A DNA stretch of 64,000 nucleotides from Rhexocercosporidium sp. MPI-PUGE-AT-0058 (Eukaryota; Ascomycota; Leotiomycetes; Helotiales). Shown here piece by piece: positions 1-12,900 of the stretch. The translations under genes were made by a program, and so were the position numbers. Numbering within the stretch: the first letter of the stretch is position 1; each line of letters begins with the position of its first letter. The stretch lies in the NCBI GenBank assembly GCA_020746875.1, contig JAGTJL010000027.1:186001-250000 (forward strand). Direction: 5' to 3'. Below the pieces are notes generated by a model. The model saw only the letters and a program-made list of their open reading frames with translations, did no database searches and was not told the DNA's origin.

Positions 1-1084
1 AATATCGTCCGCATATAATTCATGTCTAAAGATTCTCCAGAAAGCTAGCTTGCTCTTCCTTTGCTAGAGTCGACCTTAGCGTCCTTCCCCAAACACAAGT
101 ATATCTGGAGCCCAAAATGGGAAAGTCAAGGAGCACGCATGCACGCAGACATCATGACCAACAGATGGAAGTCTCGGACAATGTACCGGAAGATATTGGA
201 GGGGTCATGCCATTGACAAACCCAAAGCCAGTAGGTTGTCAATACTCGAAGCCCAGGGTAGTGTACTAATACCTGAAGAAGGAGCCGAATTCTCCGCCAG
301 CTTCTGATGATGAGGGCTCGAATGATGGAACAAAATGCGAAGAATGGAATATTGAAATGCTTGATTGGGGCCAGGCTGGCATTTCTGAGTGGTAAGGCCT
401 GACCGAGACTACTAAGGTGGTGAAGGGGTAATGGGAGACAACTGGATCGTTTACAAAAAGGCATTTCATTAAGTAATTCATTCAACATAAGTAGCTATCT
501 AGAGTCTCAATAGGTACTGGGTGATTGTAGAGAAAACATAAGCGTAAATCCAGGTTTAGATAACAAAACTACTTAAATATCCCCGCCTTTAATCCTCCAT
601 CTGAAATATTGACGTTGACCAACTGTGCATGCAGTAACATGTGACTGTTAGTTCAGTTGAGGTTACGCAGTACAGGCGCTCCGAACATAAGTACTTGGGC
701 TCCCGCCCATAGTTTTCAACTCTCAAATTCCCTGTCGTCGCGTAGCCTTGACGAGTCAGAAGTCAACATCAGATCGTCTCCCACGCAGTCCCCCTCGACG
801 AAAGAACTCAAAGCAGAGCAGAAAATCCAGAGATTGTGTAGTGAAGTAGTAGCAAAGTGAAAGGTATTGACTCTCGCGTTTTTAACTCGCTAGTTGTGTC
901 CAGGGTACGGGTGACGGAGAGCGTGTGGGTGTGTGGGTGAAATCCATCGCCCCTTTTAGAATGTTGGTAGTCAGCCATGCTTCAGGCCGCATGCTGCCCA
1001 AGCTGTCCAAGAGACAGTTACAGTTCATGGCTGTCTTCTTTCCAAGTGTTATGAGGCTCCAGATGTTCTCACAAAGTCGTCGAT
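1..1084. other. Region without a supportable gene
   Basis: Both strands carry only short, compositionally unremarkable open frames without splice continuity to one another. I see no RNA gene, repeat or recognisable domain here. The last few hundred bases presumably hold the promoter of the DUF6594 gene that starts at 1085. Confidence 0.5.
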
Positions 1085-2636
1085 ATGGCCAACAGGGACA
1101 TAGAAGCGGCTGCTGGAGCAGAAATTCCAGCACTACAAGCTCCGCAAAATGCTTATCTTCATGAGTCTAGGAGTATTGAACAGGGTCCGTCCATCGTACT
1201 TGCAGAACTGCCGCAAATGGAGTCCGGATTACGAAACCGAAACCCAACGGCGCCGCCTTCAACACTTGTGGGAGGCGATGGCGCACCGGAATCTGGAGGA
1301 GCAGCCCCTGACCTTTCTAGTGATGGAGGACCGTCTCCAGGTACGTGTTGAGAGAATGGGTGTTCCTCACAGGAGATGCTTTTTTAACAATCGAGATAGA
1401 TGCTCCTCGCCTCGCATCTTTGGTTCGAACTGGATCCAAAGGTCTTCAAGCCTTGATCACTACTGGCTCCTGGTCCGCCCCAGACCCAGATGAGCTGAAG
1501 CGACACAACGAGTCCCGTGGGTATGACAATTTAAAATATGACAGAGGTGTGTGATATATCCTAGGCTAGCATGCCTCGCTACACGTTCGCTGCTAATCAA
1601 GCCTGATAGTGGAGGACTTCGAGGAAGGTTACCCCCAGCTCGCAGCTTTCATCGACAGCAACGACACATTCGCAAACTATCGCCGTTTCGGTCGATTATC
1701 CACTCGAATACTCCTCCATATGCAGAACGGATTGAACGATCTAGAGAAAATGCTTGATGATCTTGACAAGCAAGACGCACAAGATGATACTATGAAGTAC
1801 AGACTTAGAGGCTTTAAGATCTCTGGCGGACGAGATGACAAGTACCAGAAATTGTGTGCCGATATACATAAGAAGTATGTAGAATACGGTATGTCATGAC
1901 AAAGGAAACTTTGGCTGCAACAAATTCATAATAGACAACTGATAAATGGCAAGCGGATGTTCTTCTAAAAGATGCCAGCATTCGCGGTTTGGGTAAGGCA
2001 CCCCGCAGAAACCACATGGCGAATTTCACCTGGATGAACAACGAGAAAGCGTTAAACAAGGAGCAACGGGACTTTCTCAACCATCCAGATGACTTCGTAT
2101 GTATCAGCAGACACTCTGAGCGTCGATTCGAAGACTTTATAGTGTCCTGGCTCGATAGTAAAGGGCCAAACTTCTTCATCAAGGTGCTTCCTTGACGAAC
2201 CACTCCACTCGGAGAGGAGCTGTGGGCATTAATACTAACAATCCAATAGAGTTTCCTAAAGACTGCGGAGGAACGCAGAAAGACTAACAACGAAGCCGTC
2301 GACCACTACTCCAAGCATCGGCTCGCCTTGCTTGCCATTATTCTCCAAGTCGTAGTGGTCGCGGTCTTGTTCCTCGTGCCAGTGTTCATCTTATTCTTAG
2401 TCCCGACAAGCCGAGCAGTTATGGCTGTGACTGCTTCAGTATTTGTCCTTGTCTTCACGGCGGCTGTCTCGTTCATGACCGGAGCAAAAATTCAGGAGGT
2501 CTTTTTTGGAACCTCTGCGTATGCCCCTCCCTCTCCGCCTTCGAAACCCATAAAGCTAACTGCCAGTAGGTATGCTGCGGTGATCATCATGTTCTTGGGC
2601 AATATCAACCAGTCCGGACCTGTCCAAGCCGCTTGA
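1085..2636 (+). CDS. DUF6594 family membrane protein, copy A
   Basis: Six exons: 1085-1340, 1400-1546, 1610-1888, 1954-2183, 2250-2518, 2570-2636, giving 415 residues. All junctions are GT..AG and keep frame. Exon 3 encodes the family signature: GYPQLAAFI, then a YRRFGRL motif and a helical stretch rich in L, E and D (LEKMLDDLDKQD). Exons 5-6 encode a conserved C-terminal membrane region of about three hydrophobic helices, with SRAVMAVTAS between the first two and an SAYAAVIIMFLGN end. The exon layout matches the two other copies at 8.4 and 16.5 kb, which supports the model. The last intron (2519-2569, 51 nt) is stop-free and in phase, so an unspliced form would also translate. The function of DUF6594 proteins is not known to me; the topology suggests a soluble helical domain anchored in a membrane by its C-terminus. 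Confidence 0.8.
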
Positions 2637-4022
2637 AGACGTTCTTGAGTAGGGTGAGCGTTTGAATGGAATTGAGCGGTGAGCAAGCAGGAAAATGGAG
2701 CCCGGATCCCGTGGCGTTATGTAAAATGCATGCTATGGCTATAGTATCATTAGGTGAGCTTGCGGAAAGATTGGATAGATCTGGCACAGTCATTACCAAT
2801 CCTGACCAGGCGTGGTTTCTCTGTCAAAGGGGGTTTGTAATGGTACCGAATGGAAACTGTCAATCCTGCTCCTGCACAGCCTTATACACGGTGAAAAGAT
2901 AGAAGTTTTTGCTGTATCACTACTGATGGCCATTTTTCAAGTTGTATGCAAGACCTGCCAATTGGTGTTGCTGCAATCCGATGCGGCTCTGAATGTTGAG
3001 GTCTGGAATGGCAAGCTACAGTAAAGCTCAGGAGAAAAGTGGGGGCGGAACCACGAGCCACATGTCCCTCGACACGTGATGTTTACTCTCCTACCGAATT
3101 CCCCAGCCCTACCGGATCGCATGTATCTACGGCTCTGTTCAGGCCCATTGTCGAGTGGTCACACAAAAGACCATTCTTCAAATGATATATCTCTCTGTTA
3201 CAGTCTCCTTGATGTAATACACGAATGCATCGACGATTTTTAAGTGACAAACATTGATCAGTTCATGATTGTGGATGCCGTCTGCTTTCTGCGTGTCTGA
3301 TATTTGCTGGGATCGTTGGCGTTTGTGGGGAACAAGTTACATGGTAATGTGCCTGACAAGAAAACGTATCCCGCCTATTCCTATTGATACCCAGTAAAGC
3401 GTTATTTCCCTCACTCCATCCATACCCTTTCAATGTTCGAGCTCCAGGAAAAGGGGCAGTTTACTAGATATGGTCGTCTTCGAGTACGACTTCTAGCTCG
3501 CCCCAGGATCTACGAACCACAGAATCAAGAACAAAAGCCATAGTAATCTGGACCATTGAAATGGCCATGGCGACGCCATTTCATTGAACTCTTCACACAC
3601 GGCCTGAAGGAACACTACATGCATTTACGAAACTAGAACATGGACGACGGAAGGAATAAGATCAGAAGGTCTTAGCTTTCTGGCCTCCAGGCATGATTTC
3701 CTCCTCACACTACAGCCATTCGAAAGTAAGCTTAGGTTGGAGATAAATTGTATGCCAGTCTATCAATACATCTCCCCCGTCTTTTTTAGTCTGTATGTAT
3801 ATGTGGAATCACACCTGGCCAAATTCCCAGCGGCGTGGCAAAGGTGGAGCAATTCCACCCCAAGACACTTCGACACCACTATCCAACTAGACCACGTGTA
3901 CCAAATTGTATCCAGAAACGTGTTTCAGAACTTTTGGTGCTGCATGCCATTGCTGTTGGGCTTTCAAAGTACGAGCTCGTACCATTCGAATCCAAAACCA
4001 AACACAATTGTAAGTCGTGATC
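2637..4022. other. Region without a supportable gene
   Basis: This is the 3' side of DUF6594 copy A and about 1.4 kb of DNA in which no open frame shows a domain or clean splice junctions. I see no repeat or RNA gene. Confidence 0.4.
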
Positions 4023-4810
4023 CTAAGCTTCCACCACAAGATTGAATCTGCTGGGGAGTTCGCATATTGCATCTTCCTCTACTGAGGATCGGGGCATTGA
4101 ATCGCTGTCGTCTGCGACTTGAAGGGAGGTCTTGTCGAGTTGTTCGTGGCAAGTAACGAGACTTGGTTTCACACCCTTGCTGAGTATTACTGAACGACTT
4201 CTTGCATGAACAAGAGTGGGAAATATGGAAGCATATCGGAACTCGTTGCAAAAATTACTATCTTTCGTAAGCCTTTCCCACAATACAAGAACATTTTCGT
4301 TGTTAGATAAGATAGAATCGCCTTACCGGTGCACTGTCAACATTTCGAGTTTTGGGATCCTGCTAGACATCTGCAACTCACATACTTGCAGATAAAAGCT
4401 ACTTACCAGGGTATCTTGATAGCACCGTAATACAAGGTGTATTGCTCAATGTCAAAGAGAGAACCACGGATCTTCTCTTGGTGACTGCAGCTGGTGAATC
4501 ATCCTCGAAAGCCAGAATGCCCTCAGCGTGTTCTAGGGGAAGACTCGGGTACTTCGTATACCGAGAGAGCGTTGGGAGAACAGACCAGGCCCTTCCCACA
4601 GCGGAGGAATGGACCAGTCCAGTGTTGCCGCTAGACATAATCTTAACCATTGAGGTTCGAATGCCAATTCCATATCTGTACCGAGTTGATCTTCCTCGAC
4701 AGTGAACATGCGAGTATCGTTCTTTGATTTGGCCTTAGATTTACTATCAGCTCCACTCACTTCCCGATACTCAACCCATCCAGCTGACTCGTAAGTCTCG
4801 GGAATAAATC
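4023..4810 (-). pseudogene. Degenerate or poorly resolved hypothetical gene
   Basis: Two minus-strand segments join well: 4650-4407 ends in a consensus GTAAGT donor and 4261-4023 continues in the correct phase after a GAAAG acceptor (160 residues). The product includes SSAVGRAWSVLPTLSRY and continues across the junction as LSRYPGDSNFCNEF. A further protein-like stretch in another frame lies just upstream (about 4810-4650; ETYESAGWVEYREV, then KSKNDTRMFTVEEDQL). It cannot be joined without a frame change and I see no suitable donor there. No family is recognised. Either an intron was missed or the gene carries a frameshift; I favour decay because the surrounding 4-7.5 kb holds other broken frames. 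Confidence 0.35.
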
Positions 4811-5220
4811 AGCAATCACTTCTTGACGGTGCAGAAGGTCAATGCTGGCTCCATTACTGTGTCCTGACCACACCCCCCACTGACTTGCTTGTTTAGCTGC
4901 TTCCCGCCGCTGGCTAGTGAGTAGCGAATAAGACTCGATATTCCCGGCTTGACAATGCCACCGACTGGGCATCAATGTGACATGTCTTCATTTTGAGCAA
5001 GACATCCCTGAACTTAGCGCATCGCTGCTTGAAGCTGAAGCATCTAGAGTGTTTGATAGGTTCGATAGGATTGTAGGCGGGTCTGAGGAGGAAAATTGAA
5101 GATAGATGACAACGCATGCAACCGAGCGAGCTGATCAATTTCAGAAAGAAGCAGCCAATACATCAGTGGTTTCCGGCTAGGCGTGGTACATAACACAAGG
5201 GACTGTCAGCGCGATCGAAA

Positions 5221-5379
5221 ATGCTAACTGCTGTTGAGAGCATTCTCTTTCCGAGGCCAGACGAGGATGGAAGCCAGCGCCTGAGCGTTGAGACTTCAAC
5301 CTACCTCATTCATCGGAAGCTTGCTTTTCCTGAGTGTTTCGATATCTACCTTGCCCAACTGCCGTTGGGTGCTGCATGA
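5221..5379 (+). pseudogene. Short protein-like ORF, probably a gene remnant
   Basis: A 52-codon frame with an ATG at 5221 and TGA at 5377-5379. The text looks coding, for example FPRPDEDGSQRLS followed by YLIHRKLAFPECFDIYLAQL, and not like random translation. No domain is recognised and I could not join it to upstream or downstream exons. It is likely the end of a larger, otherwise lost gene. Confidence 0.3.
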
Positions 5380-6123
5380 GGTGTAACAACTGTGGTGATG
5401 CGGGGAAATCCACTGCGATAGGATGCTATTTCTGCAAATGCACTGATGTCGTGCTCGAACTTACGGAACGCACATCCACGGCTGCTCCCATAAGAGGCCC
5501 GGTTATCCTTAAGCACCTTCTCAATTCCTCAGAATTGTGGAGTTATGTCCATTCTTCTAGGTTTCTTCAGCGGGTGGAGCGGGACGGGCGGGATGGAGAA
5601 CCCCTGGCTTGACCGAGGCATCGCTGAGAGGAAATTTACATTTAGCTCCTACAATCCGCCCCTTATCGTATTTGAGAGAACGTCTTTGGCTGTGAGTATT
5701 CTTTTTATCTCTCTCGGCAATTTATGTGTTTTTATTTGTTTTTGTGCGCTCAAGTTGAGACGGCATCTTTGTTTGCTCTTTGCCTCTTTGCCACTTATCT
5801 TGCTTCTCTAGCGAGAAAATTGCAGCACAGAACTCAATATTTGTATGATATTGCGTACTTTCTATTCCTCGGGTCTTATTAAGGTCTTCTTCTTTCAAGA
5901 GAATTTTTCTATCGCATTTGCTGAAGCACGGTTTCGATTTTTGTGTTGTGGCCGGGGCGCATGGACAGCTGTGTGCATGGTCGACAGCAACAACCCGAGG
6001 CTGTTCAAATTCGTCTCTGGTGAAGCGAGCGCTTTGGTCACCCAAAAAAAGGTCGCTTCACCCGGTCACGAAATCGACCCGCCTCGACCAGAGCGATTAA
6101 AGTTGTTGGTAGATTCCACCTGA

Positions 6124-6490
6124 AGATTCTTTGATTCCAAAATCTCATTCTTCAAATGGTGTATTGAAGTATTGGCAAGGCTCAGTGAGCTTGATTTCTG
6201 GTCACTGGACTGCAATGCCCGCACAATCAGTCCATGCAGGCGTTTGGGCCTGGTCTCAAATGCTGACTGCTCAATGGACCCCTCTTCGTTTTACGACGTC
6301 TGAACAGACCTGAAATTTTCTGCGGGTGAGGGAAGAGTACAAGGATGAGATTTTGAGATACAGAATCATGTCTCGTCTTGAATACATAAGAGACAAGCCT
6401 GCCTCGAACGATCTAATGTTGAAGGCCATGCAAAACAGAGGCCCTCCCACAAGCGTTTGTGTACTGTGTCTCATGGTTCTTCTGCTCGTT
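6124..6490 (+). pseudogene. Decayed coding fragments in two frames
   Basis: Positions 6124-6300 are open for 59 codons (SFFKWCIEVLARLSELDFWS, then a cysteine-containing stretch) and end at TGA 6301. Positions 6314-6490 are open for 59 codons in another frame (VREEYKDEILRYRIMSRLEY, then IRDKPASNDLMLKAMQN) and end at TGA 6491. Both read like protein, neither has a clear start, and no canonical intron joins them. I read this as a frameshifted and stop-interrupted remnant of one hypothetical gene. Confidence 0.3.
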
Positions 6491-7001
6491 TGAGTGGGCT
6501 CGCAACTGTGATGCACACTCGCTTGAGCCAGGCAGTCACACAAACCGGGCGTCTTTGTTTCATCGAAGGCGCAGTCCACCCCACTATGACCCCTCTTTGG
6601 GCTTTCATAGCAACTTTTGCCGTCCTCATGGTGTGCGAGGACAATCCTTTCCGAAGCCAGACAGGACGAAGAGCCTCTGAGATGTTACACCTGAGCAGGT
6701 TGGACATCATGCTTGGTAGTCAAGATTCCACATAGCTATTCGAGTCTGGCAGAGATTCTGGCGATATCGCTGAAGATGCTTGTGCGAAAGGCGACGAGAA
6801 ATCCGATGCTATGGCGCTAGGTAGGGGCATTTTACTGAGGACTAGTGCAGCATGTCTTCCTCCGTCTACCGACTAACGACTCCCTGCTTCCAAAGCAAGA
6901 TGAACCGGTCGCCTCACATCTTATCACATGCCTCTATGCATTATATGACATATTAGTGGGTCTCTCTTCCTTACCGTGATTCTCCTTCCAGCTAGCTTAT
7001 C

Positions 7002-7445
7002 ATGGTCGTCGAGGTTTCTCAGCGAGTGCAAACGGTCGTTCTTCTCGAACCCCCTGGAAGTTCTGCTGAGATCACGTTCTCGGGGAGTGATTGCGGTGCA
7101 TCAAACGGAACACAACAGCCGCCGGAAGCTCGAACGATTACAGAAAGGATTACTTTGAGTCATACGAGACAGGTAAGGCTTTCTGAAGGGTCACTCAGTC
7201 CCTGGTGCTCTAAGAAGCGTCCTAGTCAAGAATTTCTGCCCCGTGATCCTCGCTTCTTATTTCAACGTCAGAGAACAGCCAGACGAGGGAGACGAGGGCT
7301 TCAGCAGAATATTTGCTAATTGATTCGAAGATGCGCAGAGATTCATAGCATCAACATGAAGAACATTCCAAGAAATGCAGGCTTCCAAACCGTTCAATAT
7401 GGCGACAATGGTCCAGTTGTATATGTACTTCAAGGCGCCCACGGG
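7002..7445 (+). pseudogene. Decayed hypothetical gene fragment
   Basis: An ATG at 7002 opens 57 codons (MVVEVSQRVQTVVLLEPP) that end at a consensus GTAAGG donor near 7173. Further on, protein-like text (FCPVILASYFNV, then DEGFSRIFAN) is stopped by TGA. It resumes in the same frame as FEDAQRFIAST and then in another frame as NMKNIPRNAGFQTVQYGDNG. The sequence of stops and frame changes indicates loss of function. No family is recognised. Confidence 0.3.
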
Positions 7446-7689
7446 CCTCGGGAGCAAAACAGAAAACACGGGTGTGGTGCAGGATACGTGAACCCAACAC
7501 CTCCACCCACTGTTTGTGCTCCCAAGCTGTTCCAAAATGCCATATTGATTACGATTCTAGCATCCCCCACCCACAAAACCCGTGAAATAAACCGACCCTT
7601 AGGAAACCAAAGTCCAACTATCGATTGTCTTGAGATCGAGTGTTGGGAGGCGATTGTCCAAAATCGACACACTTGGGCGATTTAAAATT

Positions 7690-8398
7690 CAAGGAGATTG
7701 GGTTAGTTTTTGAGTCGAGAAGAAGGGACAATAGTGATGGCAGATTTTCTTGTGTGAAAAGCTTCTAATATATGCGCTGGGTACACACAAAAACTTTGTA
7801 AACAACAAAACAGACAAGGACTCGGCAACGAGAAATTTGTCAGGGGCTCGTTTATAAAATACGTTCAGCCTCGTATTTCTGAAGTTGCCCACGTTTCCAC
7901 ATCCTGATTTGCCCACATGTCGTGTGTCACAAAGCCATCTGAAGCCATCCAATGACGACAAGGAATTTCCCGTTCCATGCTGGTAGGTTGGTCCCAGGCA
8001 TATAAGACAGCGTACTTCCCCTGTGGCTCAGCATGTGCCCTTCCATCCTTCACTCCTTTCTACCAAACATCTCGCGTAAATGATGCTGGCCGCGCAGAAC
8101 TCGACCTCTTAAGATCACCCACCCTCCCATCTCTTCACCGCCAGAATTCACATCGCCAAAACACGCAGCCTCGCAGGCTCTCAGGTGACTACAATAATAG
8201 ATCGTCAGGTGTTTCCCTTGTGATTAGCTCGTTTCCCAAAAGAGTGACAAAAGGTGTGTGTGCTGCGAGCCTACGACGATGATTTACCAACCTGTTCGTA
8301 CCACATTGGGCACACGGCATCAGGCTTCAATCTCCATGAAATTTGTACATAGATATCATAATGCCAGAGGCTCTTTACAAGTGTATTGACTTCTTCAA
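7690..8398. other. Region without a supportable gene
   Basis: This is the upstream region of DUF6594 copy B. I see no credible ORF, RNA gene or repeat. Confidence 0.4.
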
Positions 8399-9993
8399 AT
8401 GGTCCTCATAATCATTATGGCAGAGAGACTTCTCGTAAGAGCGGCCACTGCTCCAATATTGAGCTGCTATGCTTTGACATACCCACCAGAAACTTACGCC
8501 CCCAATCATGACAGCGCTGAAAGAGCCTTAGTAAATCCTCTCCCAGCCATGCTACCTCAGGACTCGGAGATCCGAAACCGCCAGCATCCAAGACTATCAA
8601 CATCAACAATAAGCGAAGGTCAAAGCTCGACGGCGTCGGATACATTGACGCCAGATTCAAGCGTAGGGGACCAGCCTCAAGGTAACAAAATCCTCCTTCA
8701 AACCTGTAGCGTCCATGTTGGTGCTTACGATTGCGAAGCGTCAGAATCGCCAGCTGCCCAAGATGGCTGGCGCCGTTTCCTCGCCAGTCTGCCACACCAC
8801 CCCTCGGTGCGCGCTCCATCTGAGAGTACCAAAGAGCCTGAACACGATCGAGGATATGACAGGATAAAACCAAACAAACGTAATGCTCACCAGCTTATCA
8901 ACTCCACCTAGTGCCAATTGCTGACAGATGACTCAACACAGTCGAGGATCACGAACAAGGCATACCGCGCTTCGCAGCATTCCAAAACTCAAATGACAGC
9001 TTCTGCATCTTCCGCAGATTCGGAGACACCGCCACGCGCATCCTCGAAACGAAGCAGGTAGAGCTATGGGCACTCATTACCGAGCTCCGAGACCTCGACA
9101 GGAAAGACGCTGCTGATGAAACAAAGAGATATCGGCTGAGCAGCATCGAATATCACGAGAAGTGGGACTCGACACAGAAAGACCTGTTGGACACAATCGA
9201 AAAGAAGTTGACTGCCTACTGTGAGATTTCTTGAAAGGATTATTGGCTATGATGCGGTGGCTGACGGGATATAGACAAGTTGCTCGAACGATATACTAGG
9301 ATCCGAGACTTGGACGGAGTGAAAGCACGTCATCACCGGAGCGTCTATGACTTCAACATTAACAACCGCTCGTTTGAAGGAGGTGAAGATGCGTTCCTTT
9401 TCGAGATTGACGACTTCGTCACGGCCAAGAAGTCGGCAGGTTCTGCCAAAAGCAATCATGTTGAGGATATGATTGAATCATATCTGCAGAAAAATCCCGA
9501 GTCTAGACTACACGTAAGTATTCTCGACCCATACGCCACTTCAAGAATTGAGGCTCTAATGAATATACCGCTTGACTTCTGGTGCTGACTTCCTGCCAAA
9601 TGAAGAGACTTTTCGTAGGTAAAGATGAAAAAACCAAGTCAAGCACAGCGTCCAACGTCGTCCACCTATCAACATTCCGACTAGGTCTCGCACCCAAGAT
9701 CGCAGCAGTATGCCTTGGTACTGGCGCTCTCTTCACCCCGATATTCCTGTTGTACTTGGCCGATCTCAGCAGAGGCAAGATGTCATGTATCGTCGGCATC
9801 TTCGTGCTGGTCTTCCTGGTGATAATGTCTGTGATTGTTGACATCACACCCCACGATATCTTCATTGTCATCGTCGGGTAAATATGCCTTGAGAAATTTT
9901 AGCTATCTGTGTGCTGACTCAGATAGATACTCTGCAGTTCTTGTGACACTGCTGTCGAATTTTGGTGATACGCGCCAGCCCGCCCTTTCATGA
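8399..9993 (+). CDS. DUF6594 family membrane protein, copy B
   Basis: Six exons: 8399-8681, 8739-8879, 8942-9220, 9275-9513, 9606-9877, 9927-9993, giving 426 residues. A second in-frame ATG at 8417 (MAERLL) is an alternative start. Exon 3 (279 nt) holds the family core: GIPRFAAFQNSND, then an IFRRFG motif and an LITELRDLDRKDA helix. Exon 5 encodes a hydrophobic helix with TGALFTPIFLLYL, followed by a second (FVLVFLVIMSVIV). The last exon gives a third (YSAVLVTLLSNFG). The exon 5 acceptor (AATGAAG) is the same as in copy C, and the final intron falls at the homologous codon. Function is unknown. The N-terminal exon is rich in S, T and P and is poorly conserved between copies. Confidence 0.78.
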
Positions 9994-12900
9994 GAGGATT
10001 GCTTTCGGCACTTGGGTAACCCAACAATCATTGGAAGCATGCATCTCTTAGCAGAAAAATCAAAAAAGACGATATATTGGGTATTTTGCAATTTGAGTTT
10101 GATGGGAAAGTTGTTCTTTCGGCGTTTTGGTAGATAAAAGTGAAAGCTTCACCGCCTCTTGCGGATGAGCGAGTCTCTTTGGGATATGAGGGAGGCATTT
10201 GTTCTCGTGCCTTCACGTGCCAGAATAGCCTCGCCACTGGTAGACATGGTAGCGGTGCTCGAATACAGAACTTCAACAGAATGGTGGTTTCGAGTCTACT
10301 GTGAAGTGGAAAATGTTATAATGGTCTGCAGGTCTTTTTAATTATGGGACGCGAACTGGTTAAGCGCTCGTGTGACCTCACCTCGGCCATCTTCCAAGTT
10401 GAGCATTTGCGCAACATGCATCGCCGCCTAGGAAACGTAACTCTCTAATCGATTTACGAAAGATAGCGGAGAAATACTTGATATATTCGGTTCTCTCCTG
10501 TTGACACCAGGAGATTCTTTCCGAATTACAGGTACATAGCAGAGAACCGCGGCTCCTACCAGTCTCTAGAGGCTGATCCCTAGATACAACCACCATTTAA
10601 CGCAGCTTACCTATAAACCATCTATAAAATCTCTACCCTTGAATAAACAAAACGCTCCAGACCCCCACGAAAAAGTCCTCCCATTGATGTAAGATTCGCT
10701 TAAGAAGGGGGCATCGTGTTGACTTGGCGTCAGACCTCATGACGCAGAGCAGGTAGAAATGGGAGCATGTCGATAGGAGGAATTGCTTGAACGCGCAGTT
10801 GGAGTTCGTATTGGGAAAGAATGGGGAACAGCGGGCAGCGGGATCCGGCACAGGTGGAGGGATATCCTAGAATGAAATTGAGACAAGACAAGTTGCAGCT
10901 GCTGATGGCCGTCGCTGGCTCAAGGCAATGTCACATACCGCGCACCAATATTTGTTGTACGCAATCTGAGCCTTTCGAAAATCATCCATGGAACTACTCC
11001 TGTACGTAGTCAGAGACGGCAGCTCATCTCAACACCTGCTCTGAGCTCTGTGGGGTGGATGCCGAGTGGGGTTTGCGGCTGCCAGGAAGCATCCTAAAAT
11101 CTTATCATTGGTTTGTTATCCCTAAATGGCCAGTATATCAAAAGCTCAAAACACTTTCTTTATAGCCTCATCATTGCGCCCTTCGACGTACGCTGCCACC
11201 TTCGGACACTTGTGGGCCGCGCCGCTCAAACACCAGGAACCGACTTCTCCATCTGCATCAAGCTATAAAAGAGCGCAGATGTCAGACCAAACTCCTTGGC
11301 TTGCTTTGGAAGCATTATTTCTTCTTTATTGCTGATGACTGTTCAATTTCCCCAGCTCGTGTGCACCACAATCAACCACTTCATGGTCTCAGCAAAATAT
11401 AGATATAGTCGCAGCCAAAATAGAGGGAAGGGTGATAGATACGACTGTATAGCAACGCAAATCTGATTGCGACAAGAAAGCGATAAGAAGGAAGGAGTAT
11501 GTGTCATGGTTGATGTGACAGGGCGTACCGAGTTAAGCTATGCATTCGCCCTCCTGCCCCCTGGCCGAAGCGAGGATGCGAAGAAGTGCACAATATGCCC
11601 ACATCACCCAAACATAATGTCTGTATTGCAATTGTCCGTTATATCAGACAAGGACAGGAAGGCGGAGATACTGGCTGTCTGCTCTATCGAATCATAGGAG
11701 TGATTGGGCTATGTTGTCCCACGAGCCTTATGAGAGAGGCTTCTGCGTACTGATGTGCTCGCTCGCTCGCTCGCTCGGTGTAGCCGTCAAAGGCACTCAA
11801 CCTGGTTTTGACGAAGGAGTAGGTGCGGGAAATGAAGACAAGGTAATCGATATATCCGGTTGAAATTAAGTTGTGCCGTCCGTACTGATTGCAGTACTTT
11901 TTTCTCGTATGGCCAGCCCATGGTATATTTTCGTTCAGTCTCCGCCCCAGCAACAGGTAACCTCCAGCATCATGATGATGTAGCGAATTTGCACTGCGAT
12001 ACCACTTCTACTCATGTCTGGACATGATTGACTTGTACCGATGTTTCTAGAGCCCCGCTATAGTCTTGTTTGTCTCGAGAATCAAAAATCGGCTTGCGTG
12101 TATTCTCGAGTACGAAGGACAATTGAGGAAAAGGAGGAGGGATTCGAAGGATACACTCGAGCATCTTTCAACGAGGTGGAAACGTAGAAGGCTGTCGTTG
12201 AAGCACTTCTCTTGCCCTTCACTTCCGCTTGTGCCTGGTCGGTGTTTAGTTGCTCTTCAAACCGCTTCATCTGTAAAAACCTAAAAGAAGCAATCCAGGG
12301 GAGAAAGCTGACTTACTGGAATACGGCTGATGAAACCTGCCGCATGTTGCTTGCACAGGCTCGGAGAAGTTCTTGTTGTTGATTATCTGTTGAGAAGTGC
12401 GAGGGACCGACTTTCATTGACTTTCAAGGAAGCAAATAAGCTGAGAAGCTTGCTTGCTCGGTGGGTCTTCGGAGAGCAGGCGTAATCCGTAGCAAAAACC
12501 CGGTGCTGAATTAAGCTACGGCATTGGAAAAGAAAGATGGACTTATCTGCTCATCAAAGACGTCTGTACAGTAGCTTGCCAGATCGTGCCAATGGACTGT
12601 GAAGTTGTATCTTGTAGAATAGGTTGTGGTGAACTGCTCCCGGACACCTTCCGAGGGTCCCCTGAATCTCGCAAAGCCAATTTCTCTTGATTCAAAACAC
12701 GGGAACTTACAGGCTATTATGTATCGTGGTGACAGGAGGATTTCAGACCTGCTACCTCACCGAACAAGCTGACCACTGGAAGTGCCAGATGCAGGCCACG
12801 AGAGATGAAGAACACTTACAGCAGGATGCAATGATATTCTGGTGTCTTGGGAGACGATTTCCCCTTCAACTTTGATCGTCTGTCTCCCGATCATAAGCCA

